Part shown: positions 11,788 through 22,225 of the stretch, one piece after another
Layout: every line of letters starts with the position of its first letter
Numbering within the stretch: the stretch's first letter is position 1
Source: Mactromeris polynyma
Taxonomy: Eukaryota; Mollusca; Bivalvia; Venerida; Mactridae
DNA length: 64,000 bases
Assembly (NCBI GenBank): GCA_032209605.1
Contig: JASFXZ010000003.1
Span: 36,730,762-36,794,761 of the forward strand
Reading direction: 5' to 3'
Made by a program: the position numbers and the translations under genes
The notes under the pieces: generated by a model
Told to the model about the DNA's origin: nothing
Database searches by the model: none
Seen by the model: the letters and a program-made list of their open reading frames with translations, nothing else

Positions 11788-12714
11788 CAAAGCAGTACCC
11801 TAATACCCGGTCTCCTACACAATGTGTGGCACCATGAGTGCCGGTGTAAACACATAGTCATGTTACCTCTGGTACTCTGACAGTATAACACTAGTGTAAC
11901 AAACAAAGCAGTACCCTAATACCCGGTCTCCTACACAATGTGTGGCACCATGAGTGCCGGTGTAAACACATAGTCATGTTACCTCTGGTACTCTGACAGT
12001 ATGACACTAGTGTAACAAACAAAGCAGTACCCTAATACCCGGTCTCCTTCACAATGTGTGGCACCATGAGTGCCGGTGTAAACACATAGTCATGTTACCT
12101 CTGGTACTCTGACAGTATAACACTAGTGTAACAAACAAAGCAGTACCCTAATACCCGGTCTCCTACACAATGTGTGGCACCATGAGTGCCGGTGTAAACA
12201 CATAGTCATGTTACCTTTGGTACTCTGACAGTATAACACTAGTGTAACAAACAAAGCAGTACCCTAATACCCGGTCTCCTACACAATGCGTGGCACCATG
12301 AGTGCCGGTGTAAACACAATCCATGTTACCTCTGGTACTCTGACAGTATAACACTAGTGTAACAAACAAAGCAGTACTCTTATACCCGGTCTCCTACACA
12401 ATGTGTGGCACCGTGAGTGCCGGTGTAAACACAATCCATGTTACCTCTGGTACTCTGACAGTATAACACTAGTGTAACAAACAAAGCAGTACCCTAATAC
12501 CCGGTCTCCTACACAATGTGTGGCACCATGAGTGCCGGTGTAAACACAATCCATGTTACCTCTGGTACTCTGACAGTATAACACTAGTGTAACAAACAAA
12601 GCAGTACCCTAATACCCGGTCTCCTACACAATGTGTGGCACCATGAGTGCCGGTGTAAACACAATCCATGTTACCTCTGGTACTCTGACAGTATAACACT
12701 AGTGTAACAAACAT
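11788..12714. repeat. 116/115-bp satellite, 8 copies
   Basis: 'agcagtaccctaataccc' recurs at 11791, 11907, 12023, 12139, 12255, 12370, 12485 and 12600. The first four units are 116 bp and carry 'cacatagtcatg'. The last four are 115 bp and carry 'cacaatccatg'. Units are otherwise almost identical. Confidence 0.98.
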
Positions 12715-13550
12715 CCTCTCTAAATTGGACTATTTACATGATGCATTTTACAAAACATTGTTCGGTCATGAAAACAACACATTAACCAGATTTGTAAAGT
12801 ACGAACATCTACTTGTTTCACATGTAGCAGACGATAACGGACAAAAATACATTATTTACCATTAACGAAATAAGATACTATTTATGGAATACAAATTAAT
12901 ACTAAAATCTTGCGTTATCGAATTTATCCCATGAAATGATAAATTGCAGAAATCCTAAGAATAAAATTGTCATTTATTTCTGCTAGCAGGAGATAAAACG
13001 AGTGCAAATCGGATATTTGCGTTACAAATTACATTAGAAAGTTTTATTCCAGTCTAACCAAATACAAGTGACGCACAACAGGACTTTACTTTGATATTTT
13101 AAGAAATATAGATCTACGTCAAATTGTCAAAACATCTGACGGAGATTTTAAGTCAATCTGTGTATTATAGTACTCAAAATTACACAACAAGCCACAATTG
13201 CATGGGTAATGGTGAAGTTATACCTCCATGCAATGTTCAAATCGATGTCTAACTTTTCTATGACTTCAATGTATGACAGGAGACATTGAGCTCGAGTTTG
13301 AGACAGAATCTCAGTTAAGATCGTCTGTGTAGCACTGTGTCAGACATAAATTAATAAGGGACGTGAGATTTTGCTAGACGTTTGTATGGAGGAAGTACAA
13401 AGGAAGTTACGTGTCCTCCACCTGTGATCTTTGTGGATTCAAGATGTCAGTTGCTTGCTGAAGAACAGGCTGGTATTGATCGGTAACCTTGGAACACTGG
13501 ATAGGTCAACTCATCGTTGTACATATTTAACTGTATACTGTTGTTAAAGG
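12715..13550. other. No gene seen
   Basis: AT-rich, no repeat recognised, and no reading frame above 60 codons. Confidence 0.5.
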
Positions 13551-13551
13551 A

Positions 13552-14490
13552 TTAACCTCCAACCTCCCAATATAAACGCGGTTGTGGGACGCTTTTGAAA
13601 GAGAGATGAAGTTGTAACAGGGAACGCTACATACATAAGACAATGCCTCTCCACACAGACCTCCGGGAAAACAACGATCCATAAAACATCAGGCATTTGA
13701 TGAGGTGCAAGGGTAAATATGCAATGAAACAGGGGCGAAGGGAATGGCTTGGTCGGTCATAAGGGACAAACAAGGAGAATTAATGAGGACAATCAGGGGT
13801 GGGCGGAAACTCCAACCTATACGAGGTTATGGGGCGCTTTTGAAAGAGAGATTTAGTTGTTACAGGGAATGCCACATACATAAGACAATCTCTCCATTAA
13901 AGGGATGGAATACATCACGGAATAAGCCAAGAAAGTCATTAATCATATGCGACAGGGTTGAGAAAAAACTTATGAATCATATCAAGTAAAATGCCTATGG
14001 GACAAGTTAACTTAATATTCATCTAAAACATAATGTTTCATGCTGAATCATTAACAGTCATGAAGTATTACATATTTGCCTGAATGATTATTGCTGTATT
14101 TTGTTTATACATTAAAACCTCAATAATAAGACCACCATTGGGACCCTTGAAACTGGTCTTAATATTGAAGTGGTCTTATAGTCAAGGTTGAATAAAGAGC
14201 GGAACAGTCAAAATGGACTTGAAAGGTGTGGTCTTAATTTTGAGGTGGTTTTTAAGTGAGGTTTTACTGTATACGACGTATGTGAATTTATAAAGTGTTG
14301 GTGTTTGTGTCTGTAGCTACTGTCTATATGTTGTTAATGTTTATGATGTATGTTATAGTCGCATGTGTTTATGAACTTCTCTATTTTGAAAAACATAAAC
14401 ATGTCAAACACGTCATAACTTAAATAGAAATAATAATCACACAGCGATTTACAACCTTGGAACTGTCCGTAAAAATACTGGGGATTCAAA
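13552..14490 (+). mobile_element. Family D/E composite repeat, with nested MITE
   Basis: Signature blocks are 'acagggaacgccacatacat', 'aagacaatgcctctccac', 'aaacatcaggcatttga', 'ggaatacatca' and, at the far end, 'cagcgatttacaaccttgga'. The first ~250 bp is duplicated inside this copy (second unit from about 13812). MITE A1 (14110-14269) sits between the D part and the E end, which are contiguous in the 58640-59045 copy. Confidence 0.75.
14110..14269 (+). mobile_element. Pogo-like MITE, family A copy 1
   Basis: 160 bp with TA on both sides (14108-14109, 14270-14271). Left end 'cattaaaacctcaataataa', right end 'gtgaggttttactg'. Internal blocks 'aataaagagc' and 'ggtcttaattttgaggtgg' are shared by all A copies. 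Inserted into a family D/E repeat, so A was active after D/E. Confidence 0.85.
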
Positions 14491-14741
14491 TCGATTTAAC
14501 AGCAGTCTAATATACTAATATATATTTATAGTATGGCTATATGAAATAACTATGATCTATATCTGCATAGTAATTAAAAAGCCCAGTCTCGACACAAGCG
14601 ATAATATCAAACTATTTTACAATTGATGTTCAATATTTGTTCTTGAGTTTTAGATAAACCTAGCGTACACGAGTTGCACATTCATTACGGACATGTCGAT
14701 GTGTCTGAAAGTGAGACACGTTTATCACCTCCTTTAACGTA

Positions 14742-14989
14742 CACTGAAAACTTCACTTAAATACCACCTCAATAATAAGACCACCTCAAAAATAAGACCA
14801 CCTCAATAATAAGACCACCTCAAAAATAAGACCACCTCAAAAATAAAACCACCTCAACAATAAGAGCACAATTGTTCAAATCCATTTCCACTGTTTTGCT
14901 CTTCATTCAACCTCAATATAAAGAACACATCATTAAGAAGACTACTTTATTTGGGTCCAAACGGTGGTCGTATAATTGAGTTTTCACTG
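14742..14989 (-). mobile_element. MITE family A copy 2, internally amplified
   Basis: Inverse orientation to copy 1. Length is 248 bp instead of about 170-180 because 'aataagaccacctcaa' is repeated about five times at 14769-14865. TA is at 14740-14741 on the left; the right end 'ttttcactg' lacks a clear TA. Confidence 0.8.
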
Positions 14990-16010
14990 CACAAATACAT
15001 TAGTGTGGCTTTCATTCCTACATGTGTGATTCAGATACCGTGCAATGTTTAGTTACTGCACAATTCGTCGAACAATCGAATACGTAGTTTGAATCATTCA
15101 GTGTGAAGAAATGTATTATCAGAAAATATCCATGTAAATTAGATCATGCTTTCTACAAAGCAACTAACTAACCATACCATACGTTACAAGATAAAATCAA
15201 CATGGTTTCCATTATAGATATTGATGGCTTTATTGGAAAAGTTCCGCCTACGGTTATTAAATCCTTTTTAAGTTCATCAATATCTTCTGACATCGTACAA
15301 GGATTGCCCTTTCTCCTACACAACAATTCAGTTTCAAGCATCTTTTCAAATTACACTTGTGGGACTTTGATTACTGTATAAACATATAAAACTCTTGTTG
15401 CGTACATCTGTGTATTGATACTCTGACTGTACGTTTATCAAGCTCAATTGGTTTTGTTTGAGCTTCACCCGACCACAAGTTTCTCTACTGAACTATACCC
15501 AATTCATCGATTTGATTTTTATCACAAAATAAATCTATATTTGACATGAGAATATCATGAGGTATATGAGACAAACTGAAACAATGTTATTCTTTTCGTG
15601 GGTGGTGGACTCGCTACAAAAAGTAGTATGTTGTGGGTTTCTTGTGTACACTTATTACAAAGAAGTCGCCCACCGACAGTTATCGAGATAAGATCACAGT
15701 AACTTTGCCGATCGTAATTTAACAGTTGGCAAGTATTAATGACGGTTAACAATTCATTTATCGATCAATGGGCTCAAATGATTTGATATTTAATTAATGA
15801 TATAACGGTAAGTTAGATAATAAGTCTGGGAAATGCATTTGCTTTAATACCCTTTAGATTTGACTTGACATCCTTTGTATTGCGCTATTGTTGATGTGTT
15901 TGTACGGTGTAAAAGAGGAAATGTATAGAAATGTGAATAGCTAATTGGTCGGAATACATTTTAATTATCTAAACACACGCAAACACATGTATAATTGTAT
16001 AAATATCATA
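14990..16010. other. No gene seen
   Basis: AT-rich. The 65-codon minus frame at 15555-15752 has no splice context that I find convincing. Confidence 0.5.
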
Positions 16011-16013
16011 ATA

Positions 16014-16255
16014 TGTGTGCCGATGTACAATGTCCAAACTCTTCTTTAAGTGACGTAATTTCCAGAAAACGTCACATGTGACGTCACCATGTACTGACTG
16101 TAAGAAATGTTTAACCCAATATGGCAATATGATCGAAGTGATCATATGGAGTAAATATTGTTTCCTGCTTGCAAAAAGTGACATCAAGTGTTGCGTTTTC
16201 TTGAAAAGACATCACTTACAGAAGAGGTTATAAATCCCATAGCGGCAGTTATGAG
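16014..16255 (+). mobile_element. CRE-bearing MITE, family F copy 1
   Basis: Long imperfect inverted ends: 'ctcttctttaagtgacgt' near the left and 'cacttacagaagaggtt' near the right, then 'agcggcagttatgag'. Contains 'gtcacatgtgacgtca'. Aligns end to end with 49387-49622 and with the reverse of 59680-59922. Confidence 0.8.
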
Positions 16256-16547
16256 AAAGCTAAAACAATTGAAACAATGTTTTGTTCTATCCTATTGAAA
16301 TTAAATACTTATTGAACAGAACTCCTTAGTCACCCTCTAAACATCAATTATTATTAAAACGATCTTTACTCGATGTACTTCCTTAAACGTTTGTGCATTA
16401 CCCGCCCGGACCACCGCTTAACTGGTTCTTGACTTTTTTATAGCGGGCAAGAAACTTCTCCGTCTAATAGTCAATGTATCTTAACATTATCTAAATAGTT
16501 AGCATACACAGTAACACTATTCTCAGGTTCGTGCATATTTATTTGCT

Positions 16548-16794
16548 TCAAAAGAAATCAACAGAGTTCTTTTGCAAATCATTTGAATTACAAATACGTA
16601 GACAGAAAGTCAAGAAGATGATTGAAATGAATAATGCAGTTTCTATGGCAACAAACAACGTTGACATGAAATGCATCGGTGTCAAACTCCCAAAGGATTT
16701 TCCAAAGGATTCGTCGAGTGTGCGCAGTTGTTTTAGTACAGCACGAATTCCGATCAATACTGCGCCTAGATTTACATAAAGCATGGTTAGCCGA
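16548..16794 (-). CDS. Candidate terminal exon of a membrane protein
   Basis: Reading leftward, a pyrimidine-rich acceptor ending 'gcgttcttcag' (rc of 16795-16805) opens a frame of 81 codons to a stop at 16548-16550. An AATAAA lies 4 bases past the stop (16538-16543). The peptide begins RLTMLYVNLGAVLIG (hydrophobic), then a charged KQLRTLDESFGKSFG stretch, then a second hydrophobic run around ETALFISIIFLTF. That looks like two membrane segments with a short linker, and the FG-containing linker recalls multi-pass chemoreceptors only loosely. The exon takes one base from a preceding codon. The 17-nt micro-exon candidate at 18212-18228 would supply a matching phase. I do not recognise the protein; chance cannot be excluded. 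Confidence 0.35.
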
Positions 16795-17319
16795 CTGAAG
16801 AACGCAGAACAAGCATAAGAACCGTACATTTGTTGTCAAGTGACTTCGTGCCATGCTAGCATCATGTGTATATATACAGTGATTTTTCTTTTATGTTTTC
16901 CCAATTTTGCCCCCACAAAGAGTTTCTTTCTTTTAAGACTTATATAATTAATGATTTATTCATAAGACAATGTAATACGTTTTAATATACTTTTTAACAC
17001 TTCATATAGGTGCCAAACGTTCCCAGTGAATTCTCCGAGCGTCTGAAAGGCTGATAAATTAGTCATACACGTTTATCAAATACAGCATTATAATTGCACA
17101 AACGTGATACTCACATTTGTTTCGTGTTGTTTTGCTCCGGGGTCCCCACAAGGGATTTCGTAACCGAGACAAGTGAACTTTTTATTAAGAATCTCTTGCA
17201 CTACATTGTACTTTGCACATTGGTACATTGCCTACCATTCAGTAGCAATTTTACTAAAGCAGAATTTATACTGTCTGTCGGACGCTTTCATTGTACGCAA
17301 ATAACCTATGATTTGTTGA

Positions 17320-17372
17320 AGTTTAACGTCGTGTTTTCAACAATATTCCAGTTATGTACACCAGTATATAGA
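17320..17372 (-). mobile_element. 3'-tail fragment of a SINE
   Basis: 'gtttaacgtcgtgttttcaa' followed by 'caatattccagttatgta' is the conserved tail block of the SINEs at 9664 and 23886. The rest of the element is missing. Confidence 0.6.
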
Positions 17373-17377
17373 ACAAA

Positions 17378-17606
17378 TCAGTGTTCTTTGGTGACCTATC
17401 ACACAGGGGACAAGTCAGTATTCTTTGATGACCTATCACACAGGGGACAAGTCAGTATTCTTTGATGACCTATCACACAGGGGACAAGTCAGTATTCTTT
17501 GATGACCTATCACACAGGGGACAAGTCAGTATTCTTTGATGACCTAGCACACAGGGGACAAGTCAGTATTCTTTGATGACCTAGCACACAGGGGACAAGT
17601 CAGTAT
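17378..17606. repeat. 37-bp minisatellite, 6 copies
   Basis: Unit 'tcagtattctttgatgac' + 'ctatcacacaggggacaag', starting at 17378, 17415 and so on every 37 bp, plus 7 bases of a seventh. The last two units read 'ctagcacac'. It directly follows the SINE tail fragment. Confidence 0.97.
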
Positions 17607-17609
17607 CGG

Positions 17610-18205
17610 TTTGTCATTCCCACTCCCTATATAGGTCCCTCCGAAAATTCGAAACATTTGTTCCTTCGTATATAGCTCCTAAAATACAGGAGCTGTATGC
17701 GACCACAAGCATGTTTTAAAGTTAAATTAACACTGGACATCACGTTGCATACGAAATACTTTCTTTTCCCTTTTCCCCCTTTTCTTCTGTACGTGACCCA
17801 GAAACATTATTAAAAGGTGGTTATTGTTAACTCCCCTGTCCAATGTTGTTCTGTTGTGTTCGGGGTTCAGTCAACCTTATCAGCGTCCTGGTTGGGTTTT
17901 TTACCAAAGCTTAATTACTATCAAGTTCTTCTGGAAACGATTATGTCAACTTCTCATAAAAAGTTATATGACGAATTACACAAATTGATATCAATTTGGT
18001 TAAGTCATCACGGAATACGTACAATTAGTCCGAATATAACCCCCCCCCCACACACCACAAAATCGCTAGCCGACCGCTCCGTCGATTACGCAGGAATATC
18101 TCAGAAGCAACGCAAGCTCTAAACACGACAGTAATCATTTCTACTATGCACTCTTATTTCCACATTTATACAACTAAGCATAAAGATACGTGATAATAAA
18201 ACTTT
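17610..18205. other. No gene seen
   Basis: Contains a 101-codon plus frame (17817-18122) with no homology I recognise and no supporting splice sites, and a C9 tract near 18042. Confidence 0.45.
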
Positions 18206-18211
18206 ACTTAC

Positions 18212-18228
18212 ATTCCGAGACACCAAGT
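18212..18228 (-). CDS. Candidate 17-nt micro-exon
   Basis: On the minus strand, 'gttttcttttttcag' precedes and 'gtaagtaaag' follows a 17-base segment. Both sites match consensus almost perfectly. Its phase (starts 0, ends 2) fits the 16548-16794 exon downstream. It is short enough that chance juxtaposition is possible. Confidence 0.25.
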
Positions 18229-18296
18229 CTGAAAAAAGAAAACAATACTAAATACGCCAGTTTATTGACAGGGAGTATAGAATATCATACATATAC

Positions 18297-18446
18297 CTAT
18301 TTTGTCTTAAGATATTATGAAAGCAAACTTTCTCAGAACAGCAATCAGTAATGTTTATGTAGGCACAATCCCGACAATGGCATAGTGTTACTCTTAAAAG
18401 TCTGTATTCCTTATTTAGAAGTAAACCGATTGTAAGCCAAGGTTCT
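18297..18446 (-). CDS. Candidate exon with a cysteine cluster
   Basis: Minus strand. An acceptor 'ctggctacag' and a donor 'gtatatg' bound a 150-nt open segment. The peptide contains LCHCRDC, six residues, then CCSEKVC: a C-x-C-x2-C-x6-C-C-x2-E-type cluster. This spacing resembles the cysteine-rich cytosolic domain of P2X7-like proteins that is widespread in molluscs, but the match is only to the cysteine pattern. It ends at phase 2, which does not join directly to the 17-nt micro-exon in the frame used there, so they may be unrelated. A frame continues in both directions past the proposed sites. Confidence 0.25.
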
Positions 18447-18864
18447 CTGTAGCCAGACATTATTGAAGACAAATTTAAACAGTATATTTTGTTTTCAATT
18501 GCTATCCATGTTGCATGATTTTAACATCATGATTTATATGCGTGATGGGTTATAAAACATCTGATACTCGTTCTATGTCACGAATGTATGGATTTTATCC
18601 ATTTATTCGGCCATAAACGTGGACATCTAGTACAGCGTTCTGCAAATCACAGCATTAGAATACACTACAGTGTAAACTGATCGTAGCAAGCACTAAAACA
18701 ATGGCTATGATCAGCTATGTACCGACATGTAGAGTTACTACCAGGTGTTTTATTCCTGAACAAAAAAAATGTTCCGAGGTTTTAAAACTTGAGATCAGTC
18801 TCCATGCTAAAATACATTTTCATTTTGATCTTATTTCGTTCGAATATGTACTGACGTTATGTTA

Positions 18865-19075
18865 TTTCCACTTTGATTGACCTTAGTTATTCCTTATGGT
18901 CGGCCAGGCCATTCCTTGCGCCCTTGTTCCCTTACATATGTACCCTTGATCCTCTTCAAATGCCTTATGTTTTATAGGTTGTTGTTTTCTCGGAGGTCTG
19001 TGTGGAGAGGCACTGTCTTATGTATTTGCCGTTCCCTGCAGCAACTTATTCTCTCTCTCTCTTTTAATACTTATA
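18865..19075 (-). mobile_element. Family D repeat, minus copy
   Basis: Reverse complement carries 'acagggaacg'-like, 'aagacagtgcctctccac', 'cctccgagaaaacaacaacc' and 'ggcctggccgaccataagga' blocks. Lies head-to-head with the plus copy at 19215. Confidence 0.8.
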
Positions 19076-19214
19076 CAGAATTCAGTGAAATTAAAACTAA
19101 CTCATCAATTAAACCGTATTTTCATGAACCAGTTTTCTTCTTTTTTTCTTCAGTGTTTAACTCGATAACCAGTCCATCACACACCTATGACTGACCTTCT
19201 TCATAATCAATTGT

Positions 19215-19452
19215 GAAAAAACGTAAGATTAAGTTGTTACAGGGAACGCTTTATACATACACGTAGCAACGTCTCCCCACACATATCCTCACTCAGGACA
19301 ACAACAACATACGAAACATTATGGACTTGGGAAGTACAAGGGGAAACATGTATGGGGACGGAGGAGCAAGGAATGGTCTGACTAACTGTCATAAACAGTC
19401 TTGGGGAATATAGTGGGAACAACAAGGGAGAACAGAATTGAACGGATAGAAT
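19215..19452 (+). mobile_element. Family D repeat, plus copy feeding a minisatellite
   Basis: 'gttacagggaacgctttata' at the left, then 'ctccccacacatatcc', and at the right 'gatagaatacatcagagagc', which continues as the first unit of the 32-bp array. Confidence 0.8.
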
Positions 19453-19900
19453 ACATCAGAGAGCAAGGCAAGGAAGCCAGGAATACATCAGAGAGCAAGG
19501 CAAGGAAGCCAGGAATACATCAGAGAGCAAGGCAAGGAAGCCAAGAATACATCAGAGAGCAAGGCAAGGAAGCCAGGAATACATCAGAGAGCAAGGCAAG
19601 GAAGCCAGGAATACATCAGAGAGCAAGGCAAGGAAGCCAGGAATACATCAGAGAGTAAGGCAAGGAAGCCAGGAATACATCAGAGAGCAAGGCAAGGAAG
19701 CCAGGAATACATCAGAGAGCAAGGCAAGGAAGCCAGGAATACATCAGAGAGCAAGGCAAGGAAGCCAGGAATACATCAGAGAGCAAGGTAAGGAAGCCAG
19801 GAATACATCAGAGAGCAAGGCAAGGAAGCCATGAATACATCAGAGAGCAAGGCAAGGAAGCCAGGAATACATCAGAGAGCAAGGCAAGGAAGCCAGGAGC
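19453..19900. repeat. 32-bp minisatellite, 14 copies
   Basis: Unit 'acatcagagagcaaggcaag' + 'gaagccaggaat', step 32 bp from 19453. Units differ by single bases only. The frame through it is open, because 32-bp steps rotate through three stop-free frames, and is not a gene. The unit corresponds to single-copy sequence inside other family D copies (13915, 52492). Confidence 0.98.
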
Positions 19901-21600
19901 CATTTTACGTTTGACAATAATATCTACAAGTGTTAATTGACATGTCATGTTGTATGTTAAAGGGGTGGAGAGATATAATATTTTGGTGATGACACTTGGG
20001 CCCTGAAATTATTGATAATCGTGGGATTTTTACAACTTGAGTGACCAGTTTTAAACACCAAATTGATTAGCATAAATTCAAACTTCGAATTTCAAATGTA
20101 CTATTAAATAAGAAGGTCGAATGTTCGAATGACATCCCTACTATAAATTGCATCAGTTTACTTAAACTGACGATAGGTATATCATTTACATATTTGGTAC
20201 TAAACTAAACCATCTAACCATGAACACTGACGCACCAGTCATGACATGCATTAAATGTTTGCAAATCGCATGACATATTCTTGTATTGATACGGTTTTGA
20301 AAGTCAACAACAGTTATTTCTATATGTAGATTAATATTGAAAGCAATGCATAGACAAAGTTGCAAGTTGACAAAACGGCTCGAGGTCTGATAGAGAAATA
20401 ATACCGTACAAAGCAATAGTTAATCATTTTGAACACGCAAATGTCAAAGACTATGTCTGTTTGTTTTGCATGTATTAAGATTGTATTTCGATTTGTTATT
20501 CGTTATTTAAATTCTACTCACATCCAAATATGCAAAATATTTTTTCTTTCGGTACTATCAATTTTCTCAAGTAATTATAAGATACAGAAATAAATTAATT
20601 CCACCTATGGAGTACTAAAAACCAAATTTCCTGTAGGCATTCATCGAGTATTGTTTCTGTCAAGACAAATTCGGTCTATTTCCTGGATTTTAATTGATGT
20701 CAGAAAGGATTACGTTCCTCAATTATTTTCTGGCAATGTTTTATCTGTAATGTCGATGACTGTTTACGAGAATTCTTAAACCAGATGCACATTCTGTGTA
20801 TGTAAATGTTGTAATCAGAAATTTGAAGCAAATTTACTAGATTTATAACAGTTAAAATTAAATGCTTTTAAGCTAAAGGATATATTACAAAAACGACACG
20901 ATGGTCACCACTCGCGGAATTTAGCTGAAATATGTGATATTGCCGAGTCGCTATGTTTGTAAATACATAGCTTTTTTCTATTTAGCAGCAAGTTATCTTA
21001 ATTGTTATCATTTTAGTAAGATCATATTCTATAAGAAAAAAACTTGTTTCCAATGAGGAGATACGTTTTGCATTAGGTAGCTAGGATACTGACGACCATA
21101 ATATGTTCAACATAGTTTGACGGAAGCCAAAATATTCTGCCATTTTGCTTGCTTTTTTGTCATATTATCAATTTGATTCCCATGTCGCTGGCGTGACTTT
21201 GGAGCAAAATTTCCTCATTTAAGTTTCAAAGAGGGTGTCATTTCAGCCAGAAGATTACGGACGGACTAGGAGGAGGCGGACGGATTCACGGAGAAGGACA
21301 GATCATTAAAGCCGCCGCCCGTGTGAGCTAATTCATATTCTACACTCACGCTACACAAAGTTCCTAAATCAAATCAGTCACGTGATGATATTTCACCCTA
21401 ATTATAATTTAATTATGTTTGCGTTTCCAGAATATTGATGAATGAGTGTTTAACATGACTGACATTCTGTTATAATCGGGTTTTATCCGGTCAATTGTTC
21501 ATTCGCAATCTCTGGAAATTTGCGGTATAATTTCAGAAAATGGCGTTTTATCAATACGTTTTTTAATCAATTGATGCGTATCATATTGCAAGACTTTTTT
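19901..21600. other. No gene seen
   Basis: AT-rich. 20600-20635 shares 'ctaaaaaccaaatttcctgt' with 1188-1223. Nothing else recognised. Confidence 0.5.
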
Positions 21601-21606
21601 AAAATA

Positions 21607-21782
21607 CAGTTGGACCTCGTTCATTCGAATTCTTCAGGTCCAAAGTTCATTTCGAATAAAACATAGTTTCGAATAACCCATTTCAGTTCGCCGTGCCTAA
21701 TAAGATACATCGGGACCTGATATTTATTTCAGATGATACCAAGTATTCGGATAAAGGTTGTCGAATACACGAGGTCCGACTG
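21607..21782 (-). mobile_element. Pogo-like MITE, family B copy 2 (best preserved)
   Basis: 176 bp, TA at 21605-21606 and 21783-21784. Ends 'cagttggacctcgttcattc' and 'acacgaggtccgactg' are inverted repeats. It aligns with 8690-8871 in opposite orientation. Confidence 0.85.
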
Positions 21783-21957
21783 TATGTCCTAGCAACCATT
21801 ATAGTTATTGCGTTTTGAACCTTAGAATTCCAGCTTATGGATTCTTACAGACATTCAGTCCATAAGGTGTTTCCTTGCAAAGTACAATGTGTGTGCTGTG
21901 CTATGTTATGTAAATATAACATATACGAAACGATTTGATATCTTCTTTGTGAACTTT

Positions 21958-22225
21958 CAATCGTGTATCGTGAATTCATGAAATACAATTCGTGAAGTTG
22001 AAATTGAGAAAATTAAATCGTGAATTCTTGAAGTTGAAATCGTGAATTCGTGAAGTTGAAATTGAGAAAATTAAATCGTGAATTCTTGAAGATGAAATCG
22101 TGAATTCGTGAAGTTGAAATCGTGAATTCATGAAGATGAAATTGTTAATATATGAATACGTGAATTCATGAAATTGAAATCGCGATTTTTTGAAGCTGAA
22201 ATGTCACCACGAGGCCTTCGTAATA
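21958..22225. repeat. Degenerate 'gtgaattc-gtgaagttgaaat' tandem repeat
   Basis: Variants of 'tcgtgaattcgtgaagttga' recur about nine times with irregular spacing, including one near-perfect longer duplication ('gaaattgagaaaattaaatc' twice). Ends in 'gaaatgtcaccacgaggcct'. Confidence 0.85.

Noticed and set aside
19401..19658. 85-codon plus frame with EARNTSESKARKPG repeats
   Set aside because: Translation of the 32-bp minisatellite.
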